From NCBI RefSeq assembly GCF_036245645.1, contig NZ_BTPE01000005.1, positions 1 to 64,000 on the forward strand: DNA of 64,000 nucleotides, written 5' to 3'. This document shows, one piece after another, positions 53,563 to 60,571 of this stretch. The stretch comes from Algoriphagus taiwanensis. GTDB lineage: Bacteria > Bacteroidota > Bacteroidia > Cytophagales > Cyclobacteriaceae. How positions within the stretch are numbered: the first letter of the stretch is position 1; each line of letters begins with the position of its first letter. The notes beneath the pieces are model-generated. The model made no database searches. It saw only the letters and a program-made list of their open reading frames with translations, and was not told the DNA's origin. The position numbers and the translations under genes were made by a program.

Positions 53563-54305
53563 AAATCAAATGCATAGCTGTAGACGATGAGCCTTTGGCT
53601 CTTAGCCTGCTGACCAAATTCATCAAGCAAACCTCATTTCTGGACCTGATCGGGGAGTTTTCCAACGGAATTGAGGCCTTGGGCTTTGTCAACCAAAACG
53701 AAGTTCAGCTGATTTTTATGGACATTCAGATGCCTGACCTTTCGGGAATGGAACTGGCCCGGATTCTGGATGGAAAAAAGAATTCTGACAAAACCCGAAT
53801 TATTTTTTGCACAGCCTATCACCAGTTTGCCATTGAAGGATACAAGGTGGAAGCTCTGGACTACCTCCTCAAACCCTACAGCTACGAGGACTTCCTGGCA
53901 GCGGCTACCAAGGCTTATCAGTACTTCGAAAAAGTAAAGCAAAACTCAGAAGTCCAGCCCCGGAAAGAATCAGAGGCGCAGCCAGAATATATTTTCCTAA
54001 AAGTAGAATACCAGCTGGTCAAAGTGATGCTGAAAGACATCACCCATGTGGAAGCTTACAAAGACTACGTCAAAGTCCACCTGAAATCGAAGCCCAATCC
54101 GCTTCTGTCCCTGACCAGCATGAAAAACATGGAGGAACTCCTTCCATCGGATAAATTTATGCGGGTGCATCGCTCCCACATCATTGCTTTGGACCACATT
54201 GACTCTATTGCCAAAAACACGGTCATCATCGGCAATCATCAAATCTCGGTTGGAGACAATTACAAAGAGCCCTTTTTGGAGTTTCTGAGCCGTTGGATTA
54301 GCTAA
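53559..54305 (+). CDS. LytTR-family response regulator
   Basis: A 248-residue regulator. The receiver domain starts KIKCIAVDDEPLALSLLTKF (acidic pair Asp-Asp-Glu), has the phosphorylated Asp in LIFMDIQMPDLSG (about 55), Thr/Ala in IIFCTAYHQFAIEGYK and Lys in LDYLLKPYSYEDF. The LytTR DNA-binding domain is residues 145-245 (YIFLKVEYQLVKVMLKDITH, EAYKDYVKVHL, FMRVHRSHIIALDHIDSI). It forms a two-component pair with the upstream kinase. The divergent receptor gene is the nearest target; the peptide-export operon at 55-60 kb is a weaker possibility. Confidence 0.93.
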   Translation: MKIKCIAVDDEPLALSLLTKFIKQTSFLDLIGEFSNGIEALGFVNQNEVQLIFMDIQMPDLSGMELARILDGKKNSDKTRIIFCTAYHQFAIEGYKVEALDYLLKPYSYEDFLAAATKAYQYFEKVKQNSEVQPRKESEAQPEYIFLKVEYQLVKVMLKDITHVEAYKDYVKVHLKSKPNPLLSLTSMKNMEELLPSDKFMRVHRSHIIALDHIDSIAKNTVIIGNHQISVGDNYKEPFLEFLSRWIS

Positions 54306-54316
54306 ATCTTGGCCGA

Positions 54317-55153
54317 TTAATTTTTCACAAAACCCAAAACATCCTTATACCCCTTGCTCCATGTCCAGAAATATTGGGTGATCATGGGAATATGCTTGGT
54401 TTTGGGGTAAAAGGAGTAGGTCAAGTCTGTGCCTTTTTCCTCAGCTTCCTTTCTAAACCGGTCCACGGTCAATCGAATACCGGGGTAGGTTTTTTCTCCT
54501 TCCATAAGCAGTAAAGGAATCTCTTTCCCATCCAGAAAGTATATCGGCGAATATTCCTTCCACACCTCCGGATTGTCGGTAAAGGCATCGTAGTTGTCTT
54601 CGGCGTCGTACTTTTCCTTTCGCTCAGTCAGAAACCAATACCAATCCAATCCTGCCGGGTCGTTCAGAATCGCCCCTTTGAGCGGATTCTGGATTCCCAA
54701 TTCTTGCCAAGGCTCTTCTTTGATGGCAACCAAAGCAGCCAAATGGCCTCCTGCAGAATGACCAGAAACATAAATGTTGTTCGGGTCGCCGCCATAATTG
54801 GCAATGTTTTCCTGCACCCATTGGACTGCCCTGGCGCTTGCCTTCTCCATGGCAGGCACTTGATAGTATGGTGCCAAAGGGTAATCGATAATTACCGTAA
54901 CCACACCCCTTCTGGCCATCCGACTTCCCATAAAATCATAAATTTCCTTTCTGCCTTTGTTCCAGCTGCCCCCATGAATAAAGATCAACACGGGAGCATT
55001 TTTAGCTTTTTTGGGAGAAAATACATTGAGCTGCTTTCCCGGTAGTTCGGATGAAGACTCTAGATAAGTCAGGTTTTTGGTGCGGGTAACGGATTTAAAA
55101 GCGCAACTAGAGGCCATGGCCAGCAGGGCCAACGCGAGAATTAGGTGTTTCAT
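54317..55153 (-). CDS. Alpha/beta-hydrolase lipoprotein (esterase-like)
   Basis: A 278-residue lipoprotein (LALLAMASSCAFKS; Cys about 17). Motifs of the BD-FAE/HSL esterase branch: VLIFIHGGSWNKGRKEIYDF (HGGSW oxyanion hole), IYVSGHSAGGHLAALVAIKE with the nucleophile Ser about 132, LLLMEGEKTYPGI for the Asp and TKHIPMITQY for the His. It acts on an ester at the outer membrane or periplasm. Convergent with the LytTR regulator (11 bp apart), so separately expressed. Confidence 0.85.
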   Translation of the reverse strand: MKHLILALALLAMASSCAFKSVTRTKNLTYLESSSELPGKQLNVFSPKKAKNAPVLIFIHGGSWNKGRKEIYDFMGSRMARRGVVTVIIDYPLAPYYQVPAMEKASARAVQWVQENIANYGGDPNNIYVSGHSAGGHLAALVAIKEEPWQELGIQNPLKGAILNDPAGLDWYWFLTERKEKYDAEDNYDAFTDNPEVWKEYSPIYFLDGKEIPLLLMEGEKTYPGIRLTVDRFRKEAEEKGTDLTYSFYPKTKHIPMITQYFWTWSKGYKDVLGFVKN

Positions 55154-55207
55154 TGGTGGTGATTTGGAGAAAAAAGAAAAAAACTAGGCACTTTGTTTTC
55201 AGAAATT

Positions 55208-55240
55208 AAAAAAGACAACCGGTTAGGATTGCCTTTTTGA
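55208..55240 (-). terminator. Probable imperfect terminator of the peptide-export operon
   Basis: AAAGGCAATCC and GGTTGTCTTT on the minus strand can pair with mismatches around a short loop, and T6 follows. It lies about 70 bp after the stop of the C39 ABC exporter gene. The pairing is imperfect, so confidence is low. Confidence 0.35.
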
Positions 55241-55305
55241 ATTCCGATTTTCAGACTGCCTACTGCGACTGATTACTGCCTAATGAACAGCTAGTTCCTG
55301 CTTAC

Positions 55306-57471
55306 TCAGGCCCTCATCAAATCCCTCAAACTTTCCGAAAGTAGGTTATCTCCCTGAGCCAATAGCTCTGGCGAACCCACCTCTACCAATTTTCCCTGAT
55401 CCAATATCAACACCTCGTCTGCAAGCAGGGCAGGCCGGATGCGGTGAGTCACTATGAGGATGGGAATCTCTTCCTTTAGCTTCAGGATCAAGTCAAGCAT
55501 CTTTTGCTCAGTCATCCGATCCATAGCTCCGGTAAATTCATCCAACAACAACACCTGAGGCTTTTTGAGCAAAGCCCTGGCAAGACCAACCATCTGCTTC
55601 TGTCCGCCAGATAGATTCACTCCTGCTTCTCCCACCTGAGTAAAATAGCTTTGAGGAATTCGCTCAAAAAATTCATGCAACCCCAAGTCCTGACATCTTT
55701 GGATCACTTTTTTATACCCTACCGGATTTGTGTTTAAGCAGATGTTATAGATCAAACTCCCGTTGAAAATCTTGATCTCCTGAGGCACGTAACCTACACG
55801 TTCTCGCCAGCCGATTTTAGAAATATCTTGCAGTGACCTATCCCCATTGATCAGGACAGACCCCGATTCTGGGGGATAAAAGCCCATCAAAACCTGCAAC
55901 ATCGTACTCTTTCCTCCCCCGGACTCGCCTAATAGCACGCTCAATTTGCCTTTCTTCAATTCAAAACTCAGCCCCTTGTAGAGCAGTTTTCTTCCCGGAA
56001 ACCGAAAACTCAGGTTCTCCACCTGAATCTGATCTATGGCATCAGGAAGTTCCATTTCTCCGGAGATTTGCTCCTGTTCCAGCTGTACAAATTCATAGAG
56101 TCTATCCCCCGCAATCTGTGCTTCTTGGATTTGGAGGTTGGAAAGGGCCAATTTGTTCACCGCCGGGACCAGCATCCCCAGCATTCCGCTGATTGCCACG
56201 AGTACTCCGAGTTCCATCTGCTTCTCTGCCACCAAATAGCAACTTGCCGCCAGTACCGCCACCAGAAATACCACCCCAGCCAGTTGCGACATCAGGGCCA
56301 AGCGGTTACTGACTTGTCCTAGAGAGAAAGCGCTTTCCTGAAACTTCCGGTAGGCACTTCCATTCATTTTTAAAAATTGCTCAGATTTAGATTCTCCCTT
56401 GATGGCGCCTATTCCTGTCAGCGTATCGATAAATCCCGACTCCGAACCCGAATACTGCACCATCAGATCCTCCTGCCCCTTTTTGATGGGCCGATGATAC
56501 CGATAAATCAACAGAAAATAAATCGGGAGAAAACCAAAAACCAGACAGCCAATCTGCCAAGAGTAGAGGAAAATCGAAACCGTGGTCACTATCACCACAA
56601 AGGAATCCACCATCAACTCTGTAGTCAATACCGAAACCGCTCTCTGAATCCGCCGCGAATCATTCATCCGGGAGGTGATGTCTCCGACCTTTCTGGAATC
56701 AAAAAACACCTTGGGCAATCCCAGCAACTGCTCAAAAAACCCATTGATCAGCCGAAGATTCAGTTCTTTGCTTTGTCGTACCAAAATGGAAGAACGGAGG
56801 TAGCTAAGTACCGACCTTCCGATCAAGAGGACAAAAAGCAAAACCAGACCCAAACTCAGCTTTTGCCAGGCTTGATTGGGCAGAAATTCATCAATCAGCT
56901 TTTGGGAAAATACCGCCACAGCCAGACCCAAGATCGTGGTGACCAAACCCAGAAAACCTGAAATCAGCAAAATCGGTATGTCGGACCGGATCAAGTCCAA
57001 AATCCATTTTCGCTTTTTCTGCCGACTACTTTCCAAGGTCTCAAATCCAGCTCCAGGCTGTAACAAAACCAGTGTCCTGCTTTGCCAGATCTCCAATAGC
57101 CCCACTTCAGAAACCCACTTCTTGCCAAGGGCCGGATCCATAAGTAAGTATTGATTTTCCTTCTTTCCATAGCACACCACGAAGTGGCTAAACTTCTGAT
57201 CGATGACCACATGAAGTAGGGCTGGGAATTCCAACTCATCCAAGTGATGAAGATCCTTCACCCGGAAGGCATCACCTTCCATTCCTATCTGACGGGCAGC
57301 CTCTACTAAACCCAATACCGTGGTACCCTGAACAGCTGTCCCACTGATCTGCCGTAGGTACTCCATAGACCGCTCACCACCAAAATACCGAATCACCGAA
57401 GCCAAGCAAGCTACCCCACAGTCGGAACTCGCCTGCTGCAAGACCACAGGAATCTTATCTGGAACGATCAT
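55306..57471 (-). CDS. C39-peptidase ABC exporter of double-glycine peptides
   Basis: A 721-residue peptidase-containing ABC transporter. The C39 domain (1-140) has QASSDCGVACLASV with catalytic Cys18, SHFVVCYG with His96 and LMDPALG with Asp112, all intact. Five to six membrane spans lie at about 165-430. The ATPase has LLGESGGGKSTMLQVL (Walker A), VNLSGGQKQMVGLARAL (signature), QVLLLDEFTGAMD (Walker B) and ILIVTHR. Such exporters cut leaders after Gly-Gly and pump the core out. Two GG-leader peptides lie upstream in the same operon and are its evident substrates. Overlaps the thioredoxin-like gene by 17 bp. Confidence 0.95.
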   Translation of the reverse strand: MIVPDKIPVVLQQASSDCGVACLASVIRYFGGERSMEYLRQISGTAVQGTTVLGLVEAARQIGMEGDAFRVKDLHHLDELEFPALLHVVIDQKFSHFVVCYGKKENQYLLMDPALGKKWVSEVGLLEIWQSRTLVLLQPGAGFETLESSRQKKRKWILDLIRSDIPILLISGFLGLVTTILGLAVAVFSQKLIDEFLPNQAWQKLSLGLVLLFVLLIGRSVLSYLRSSILVRQSKELNLRLINGFFEQLLGLPKVFFDSRKVGDITSRMNDSRRIQRAVSVLTTELMVDSFVVIVTTVSIFLYSWQIGCLVFGFLPIYFLLIYRYHRPIKKGQEDLMVQYSGSESGFIDTLTGIGAIKGESKSEQFLKMNGSAYRKFQESAFSLGQVSNRLALMSQLAGVVFLVAVLAASCYLVAEKQMELGVLVAISGMLGMLVPAVNKLALSNLQIQEAQIAGDRLYEFVQLEQEQISGEMELPDAIDQIQVENLSFRFPGRKLLYKGLSFELKKGKLSVLLGESGGGKSTMLQVLMGFYPPESGSVLINGDRSLQDISKIGWRERVGYVPQEIKIFNGSLIYNICLNTNPVGYKKVIQRCQDLGLHEFFERIPQSYFTQVGEAGVNLSGGQKQMVGLARALLKKPQVLLLDEFTGAMDRMTEQKMLDLILKLKEEIPILIVTHRIRPALLADEVLILDQGKLVEVGSPELLAQGDNLLSESLRDLMRA

Positions 57472-57985
57472 GGGCCTTTTGAATAGACACTTTCAAATCC
57501 GAAATAGAGATTGCACCCAAGGCATAATCCACCAGATTACCCTCTACATCATAGATAAAGGTGGCAGGCACTCCCGTCAACTTAAAGGCGTTGGCAAGGC
57601 TGTAAAGGGTATCGGAATAAAAATGATGCGAGGATAAACTATCAAGCTTGTATAGCGCAGAAAACTCCTTAATCTCTTCTACGGACTCAGAGGAAACCCA
57701 TAAAAACTGAGTTTCCAGGTCATCCCTAAAATTTCTTTGGATCAACTCAGCCTCAGACTGACAGATCGGACAGGAGGAATTGAAGTAGATCAAAACAGAA
57801 GGAGTAGCATCACTTTTCGTTTTCAAATTTACTGACCCAGCATCAGTTGAATTCAACATGATTGAAGGAATAGAACTGTATGCTGACTGCAATTCTTGCT
57901 TTGTGGTATATCTAGAAAAACCAATCCAAGCCCCTATTGCGACCAATCCAACCAGCAGAAAAGGGAAAAGGTATTTTATTCGCAT
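57455..57985 (-). CDS. Membrane-anchored thioredoxin-like (TlpA-type) protein
   Basis: A 176-residue protein with an N-terminal anchor (about 4-22, LFPFLLVGLVAIGAWIGF) and a periplasmic thioredoxin fold: SVLIYFNSSCPICQSEAELI with the redox pair Cys72/Cys75, and the cis-Pro motif LTGVPATFIYDVEGNLV. It could make, break or shuffle the disulfide predicted in the exported peptides, each of which has exactly two Cys. It lies 4 bp after the membrane-protein gene and overlaps the exporter gene, so it is firmly part of the operon. Confidence 0.88.
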   Translation of the reverse strand: MRIKYLFPFLLVGLVAIGAWIGFSRYTTKQELQSAYSSIPSIMLNSTDAGSVNLKTKSDATPSVLIYFNSSCPICQSEAELIQRNFRDDLETQFLWVSSESVEEIKEFSALYKLDSLSSHHFYSDTLYSLANAFKLTGVPATFIYDVEGNLVDYALGAISISDLKVSIQKAHDRSR

Positions 57986-57989
57986 GACA

Positions 57990-58604
57990 TTAGCTGTTTC
58001 CCAAAGAAATAAACATCACAAATACCACCCAGCAAAAAAAGAAACTTACATAGTATCCCAATACTATTTTAAGCATAGAGTCCAAGGAACTTTTGAGATA
58101 CTTGGCCAAGAGGAAAGCAAGAAGTATCCAATAAATTACTTCAAAAATATTCAATACCTTAAGAGGATAAAACAACCACTCTTGAAGAGACTCAGGATCA
58201 AATAAGCTAAACAGAGACAAGGGAGAAAACAAGCGAACCGCCTCCATAGAGACCGGATGGAAGGAAAACCATATAATTTTGATAAGCAAGGGAATAAAGA
58301 ATACAAACTCTGAGATAAGAACTACTCCAAAGACCTTTTTGTAACTGATTTCATATTTAGCTAAATACAAACCCAAATAAATCAGCATAGCAGGAATATT
58401 TAGGGCAATCAATTGAATCATTAATTTGATGGGGTAAGTAACCCAAAGCCATTCTTTACGAAAATCAAGCAACTCATAAACTCGGGACTCGGAGAACTTA
58501 TCAGAATAAAATTCAAAAAACACCAAATCAGTTAAAATAGCATAATCTATCCAGAAGTAAAAAATAACTAAAAAAATACAATATAAAACAAATAATAATT
58601 TCAT
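57990..58604 (-). CDS. Multispanning membrane protein of the peptide operon
   Basis: A 204-residue protein with about five spans (3-27, 58-80, 88-115, 148-168 and 175-202), rich in Phe, Leu, Ile and Tyr. No family recognised. It is 25 bp downstream of the lipocalin-like gene at 58630 and 4 bp upstream of the thioredoxin-like gene, so it belongs to the system. Possible roles are immunity, exporter accessory protein or peptide receptor. AT-rich like the genes before it. Confidence 0.75.
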   Translation of the reverse strand: MKLLFVLYCIFLVIFYFWIDYAILTDLVFFEFYSDKFSESRVYELLDFRKEWLWVTYPIKLMIQLIALNIPAMLIYLGLYLAKYEISYKKVFGVVLISEFVFFIPLLIKIIWFSFHPVSMEAVRLFSPLSLFSLFDPESLQEWLFYPLKVLNIFEVIYWILLAFLLAKYLKSSLDSMLKIVLGYYVSFFFCWVVFVMFISLGNS

Positions 58605-58629
58605 AAATTTTTAATAAGAAATTAATTCC

Positions 58630-59055
58630 TTATTCCGCTCTTTGAAATGTCATTTCTGTTGGCCCCAAAATCCCACCGTTTTTAACAAACCTCAATTTTA
58701 ATATTGTATCACTTTGAAAAGAAATAAACAATTTCATAGGATTTAATTTTTGTTCATAAAAAATAATCATAGTATCTGATTTCATAAAAAAACGACCTTT
58801 CTGTTCTGAAGAGGTAAAGTTGGCGGTAGCATTTGTAAAAAAAACAGAATCACCTTTAAATAAATATTTAGTATTATTTAAAACATATTCATTTCCTTCA
58901 AAAACCTGTAATTTCTCTTCCTCGGTCAAATATTGGAAATTATCACTTTGTATAAACGTATCAAACCCAGAAAAGTGCACAAGTTGCCACTTCCCCTCTA
59001 ATTCAAAATAATTTTGAAAAAACAAAGCAAATATTAAAAGTAAATGGAAGTTCAT
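58630..59055 (-). CDS. Secreted lipocalin-like small protein B (candidate immunity/accessory)
   Basis: A 141-residue protein with a short signal (residues 1-17). The mature part starts ELEGKWQLVHFSGFDTFIQS, with the GxW start of lipocalin-like barrels, then KYLFKGDSVFFTNATANF, QKGRFFMKSDTMIIFYEQKL and a final RFVKNGG strand. It is a paralogue of the protein at 59401-59829: GKWQL/GRWNL, a helix of equal length, FKGDSVFF/FKKDTVFW and KGRFFMKSDTMIIFY/RGKWMVIGDTLRIFD line up. It follows precursor peptide B after a hairpin. I infer a one-peptide, one-partner pairing; no experiment supports immunity. Confidence 0.75.
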   Translation of the reverse strand: MNFHLLLIFALFFQNYFELEGKWQLVHFSGFDTFIQSDNFQYLTEEEKLQVFEGNEYVLNNTKYLFKGDSVFFTNATANFTSSEQKGRFFMKSDTMIIFYEQKLNPMKLFISFQSDTILKLRFVKNGGILGPTEMTFQRAE

Positions 59056-59135
59056 ATTTTTTAATTTAAATTTATTTCAAATAGTCTAAACATTACTACT
59101 TTTTGAAAGATTGAATTTAAAATGTAAAAATGATA

Positions 59136-59167
59136 AGGTGCTAACCTGTTCACACAGATTAGCACCT
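59136..59167 (-). terminator. Hairpin after precursor peptide gene B
   Basis: AGGTGCTAA (59136-59144) pairs perfectly with TTAGCACCT (59159-59167), 14-base loop. On the minus strand it starts 7 nt after the peptide B stop and is followed by TATCATTTTTACATTTT. A leaky terminator or mRNA stabiliser between peptide and partner gene. Confidence 0.7.
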
Positions 59168-59173
59168 ATAATC

Positions 59174-59335
59174 TTAGGCTTGAGGACAATTAGCTACATA
59201 ATTATCCCAAAGAAGTAGATACTGCTCATTGGTACCTTGAAATCGGCCACCGTAGAGCAGAATGTATGCATGTTCACAGAAGGTATTATCTCCCCCCACC
59301 AGATTTTCCATCTGGTCATTTGTTAATTTTTCCAT
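59174..59335 (-). CDS. Double-glycine precursor peptide B
   Basis: 53 residues, ATG 59335 to TAA 59174-59176. The leader MEKLTNDQMENLVGG ends in Gly-Gly, the C39 cleavage site. The 38-residue core starts DNTFCEHAYI and ends VANCPQA; it has two Cys (core 5 and 35), FQG at core 17-19 and Glu at 22. The leader, down to the nucleotide, is identical to peptide A; the Cys spacing and FQG position are the same while most core residues differ. The mature product is probably a secreted disulfide-bonded peptide, bacteriocin-like or signalling. Too short for the usual length cut-off. Confidence 0.85.
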   Translation of the reverse strand: MEKLTNDQMENLVGGDNTFCEHAYILLYGGRFQGTNEQYLLLWDNYVANCPQA

Positions 59336-59400
59336 AGTTGTTAATGGTTAAAGTTCACTTTAAAAAGGTTTGTTTTATAATAAAACATACTAAGTGCTAT

Positions 59401-59829
59401 TCAATTATCTAAATCAACTTTAGAATATACATCCCTACTTCTAGCTAAATCACCGTTTGGAAAAATGAATCTAGTATGCAATTCGTATTCATCACTTTCT
59501 TCGATTAAATAATTATATGTATAAATTTTATCATAATCAAAAATTCTTAAAGTATCACCAATCACCATCCATTTTCCTCTTTTGTTCACAATTCTTTTTT
59601 CTCTAGGATTTACATCAACCCAAAAGACTGTATCTTTTTTAAATTCTAAATAAGCATTTTTAAGGTATAGCTCGTTCACTTCAAGAATTTCATCTTGTTG
59701 TTCCTTCGGAGTTGCTTGAAATGCAGACGAATTAATCATATTAAAGTTAGCCTCAGCAAACTTTAGATTCCACCTTCCCAACAAAATAGATGGATCTATC
59801 AACAGAATTAAAATAAATATCCTTAACAT
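59401..59829 (-). CDS. Secreted lipocalin-like small protein A (candidate immunity/accessory)
   Basis: A 142-residue protein with a short hydrophobic signal (MLRIFILILLIDPSILL), then GRWNLKFAEANFNMINSSAF, KNAYLEFKKDTVFWVDVNPR, RGKWMVIGDTLRIFDYDKI and a charged C-terminus. The strand pattern and GxW start suggest a lipocalin-like beta barrel. Paralogous to the protein at 58630-59055. It follows peptide A as the other follows peptide B, so the peptide-hairpin-partner module is duplicated. Very AT-rich. Confidence 0.75.
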   Translation of the reverse strand: MLRIFILILLIDPSILLGRWNLKFAEANFNMINSSAFQATPKEQQDEILEVNELYLKNAYLEFKKDTVFWVDVNPREKRIVNKRGKWMVIGDTLRIFDYDKIYTYNYLIEESDEYELHTRFIFPNGDLARSRDVYSKVDLDN

Positions 59830-59850
59830 GAAATAATTGGTTTTGAAAAA

Positions 59851-59881
59851 GGAATGAAGAGGGATTTGATCTCTTCATTCC
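59851..59881 (-). terminator. Hairpin after precursor peptide gene A
   Basis: GGAATGAAGAG (59851-59861) pairs perfectly with CTCTTCATTCC (59871-59881), nine-base loop. On the minus strand it begins 10 nt after the peptide A stop and is followed by TTTTTC. Acts as a leaky terminator or stabiliser before the partner gene. Confidence 0.75.
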
Positions 59882-59891
59882 TCAAATCGAT

Positions 59892-60062
59892 TTAGGCTTG
59901 GGGATCGTAATCCCTGCAATAGGTATCAAAATATCTAACTGCCAAGGCAAAGAGCTCATCGCTACCTTGAAATGGTCCTATGAAAATGGACGCATAGAGG
60001 TTTGCACAATAATCACTTCCCCCCACCAGATTTTCCATCTGGTCATTTGTTAATTTTTCCAT
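59892..60062 (-). CDS. Double-glycine precursor peptide A
   Basis: 56 residues, ATG 60062 to TAA 59892-59894. The leader MEKLTNDQMENLVGG is identical to peptide B. The 41-residue core starts SDYCANLYAS and ends RDYDPQA; two Cys at core 4 and 34, FQG at core 16-18, Glu at 21. Both cores fit C-X11-FQG-[ST]-[DN]-E-X12-C and end in PQA. First gene of the operon, so probably the most expressed. Cleavage and export by the C39 exporter at 55306-57471 is inferred from leader and context; whether the product kills, signals or is further modified is unknown. Confidence 0.87.
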   Translation of the reverse strand: MEKLTNDQMENLVGGSDYCANLYASIFIGPFQGSDELFALAVRYFDTYCRDYDPQA

Positions 60063-60081
60063 AGTTGTTAATGGTTAAAGT
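60018..60081 (-). repeat. 64-bp leader/5'UTR repeat, copy 1 (copy 2 at 59291-59354)
   Basis: The 45 bp coding for the leader and the 19 bp before the ATG (ACTTTAACCATTAACAACT on the minus strand) are identical at 60018-60081 and 59291-59354. Identity stops at once in the core and further upstream. This marks a recent duplication or recombination limited to leader and ribosome-binding region. Confidence 0.9.
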
Positions 60082-60571
60082 GTTGTAAATAATTAAATGA
60101 CTGGTTGATTTTAAAAAATCAGTTCCAAACTTCCAAATCCCTCACCTTCAGATCATTGCAAATCCTGGAAAAGTACAAGCTGAAAAACGAAATTTTTCGA
60201 AATATTCTTTTGAATCATTAGTTTATCCCCCCCCCCCATATTCCTTAGTTTATTTGGCAATCATCTAAACTAACAAAATATTTCATCGAACTTCAACTAT
60301 TTTTAAATTATTTTCTATTCTTGAAAAAATCATACGATAAGATTAGGAGAAGTATTTTTTCTTTTGGTTTGGGAGTAAAATGTTGCCTCAAAAATTGTTA
60401 GCTCTTGGAATTAAGGGGATATATTTAATACAAATGCCTTAATATTCTAATTCTTATACTGAAAAAAGGCTCACAGATAACACAGATTTGCACAGATAAT
60501 TGAAAGGGCTACAAGCTTCTCACTGCCAACTGAATTCAACAACACTGCCTACTGGTCACTGAGACTGCCAA
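60082..60571. promoter_or_regulatory. Upstream region of the peptide operon with C11 tract
   Basis: The 490 bp spacer carries no gene. Eleven C at 60227-60237 (G11 on the operon strand) lie about 165 bp before the peptide A start, a possible slippage site within the promoter region. CACAGATAACACAGATTTGC at 60472-60491 is an internally repeated CACAGAT motif of the dispersed intergenic type. No perfect TAnnTTTG box was found on the minus strand between 60062 and 60300. Confidence 0.5.

Noticed and set aside
52480..54305. Peptide-pheromone receptor pair dedicated to the GG peptides
   Set aside because: The kinase has a LytS-type layout with four spans, and a convergent hydrolase gene separates it from the operon. 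Position alone is too weak to assign this.
56377..56961. A 194-codon plus-strand frame
   Set aside because: Antisense to the membrane part of the C39 exporter and without protein-like features.
50194..60237. C10/C11 runs as assembly errors
   Set aside because: Not excluded for the intergenic C11. For the coding G10 the frame is intact on both sides, so the reported length agrees with a full-length protein.
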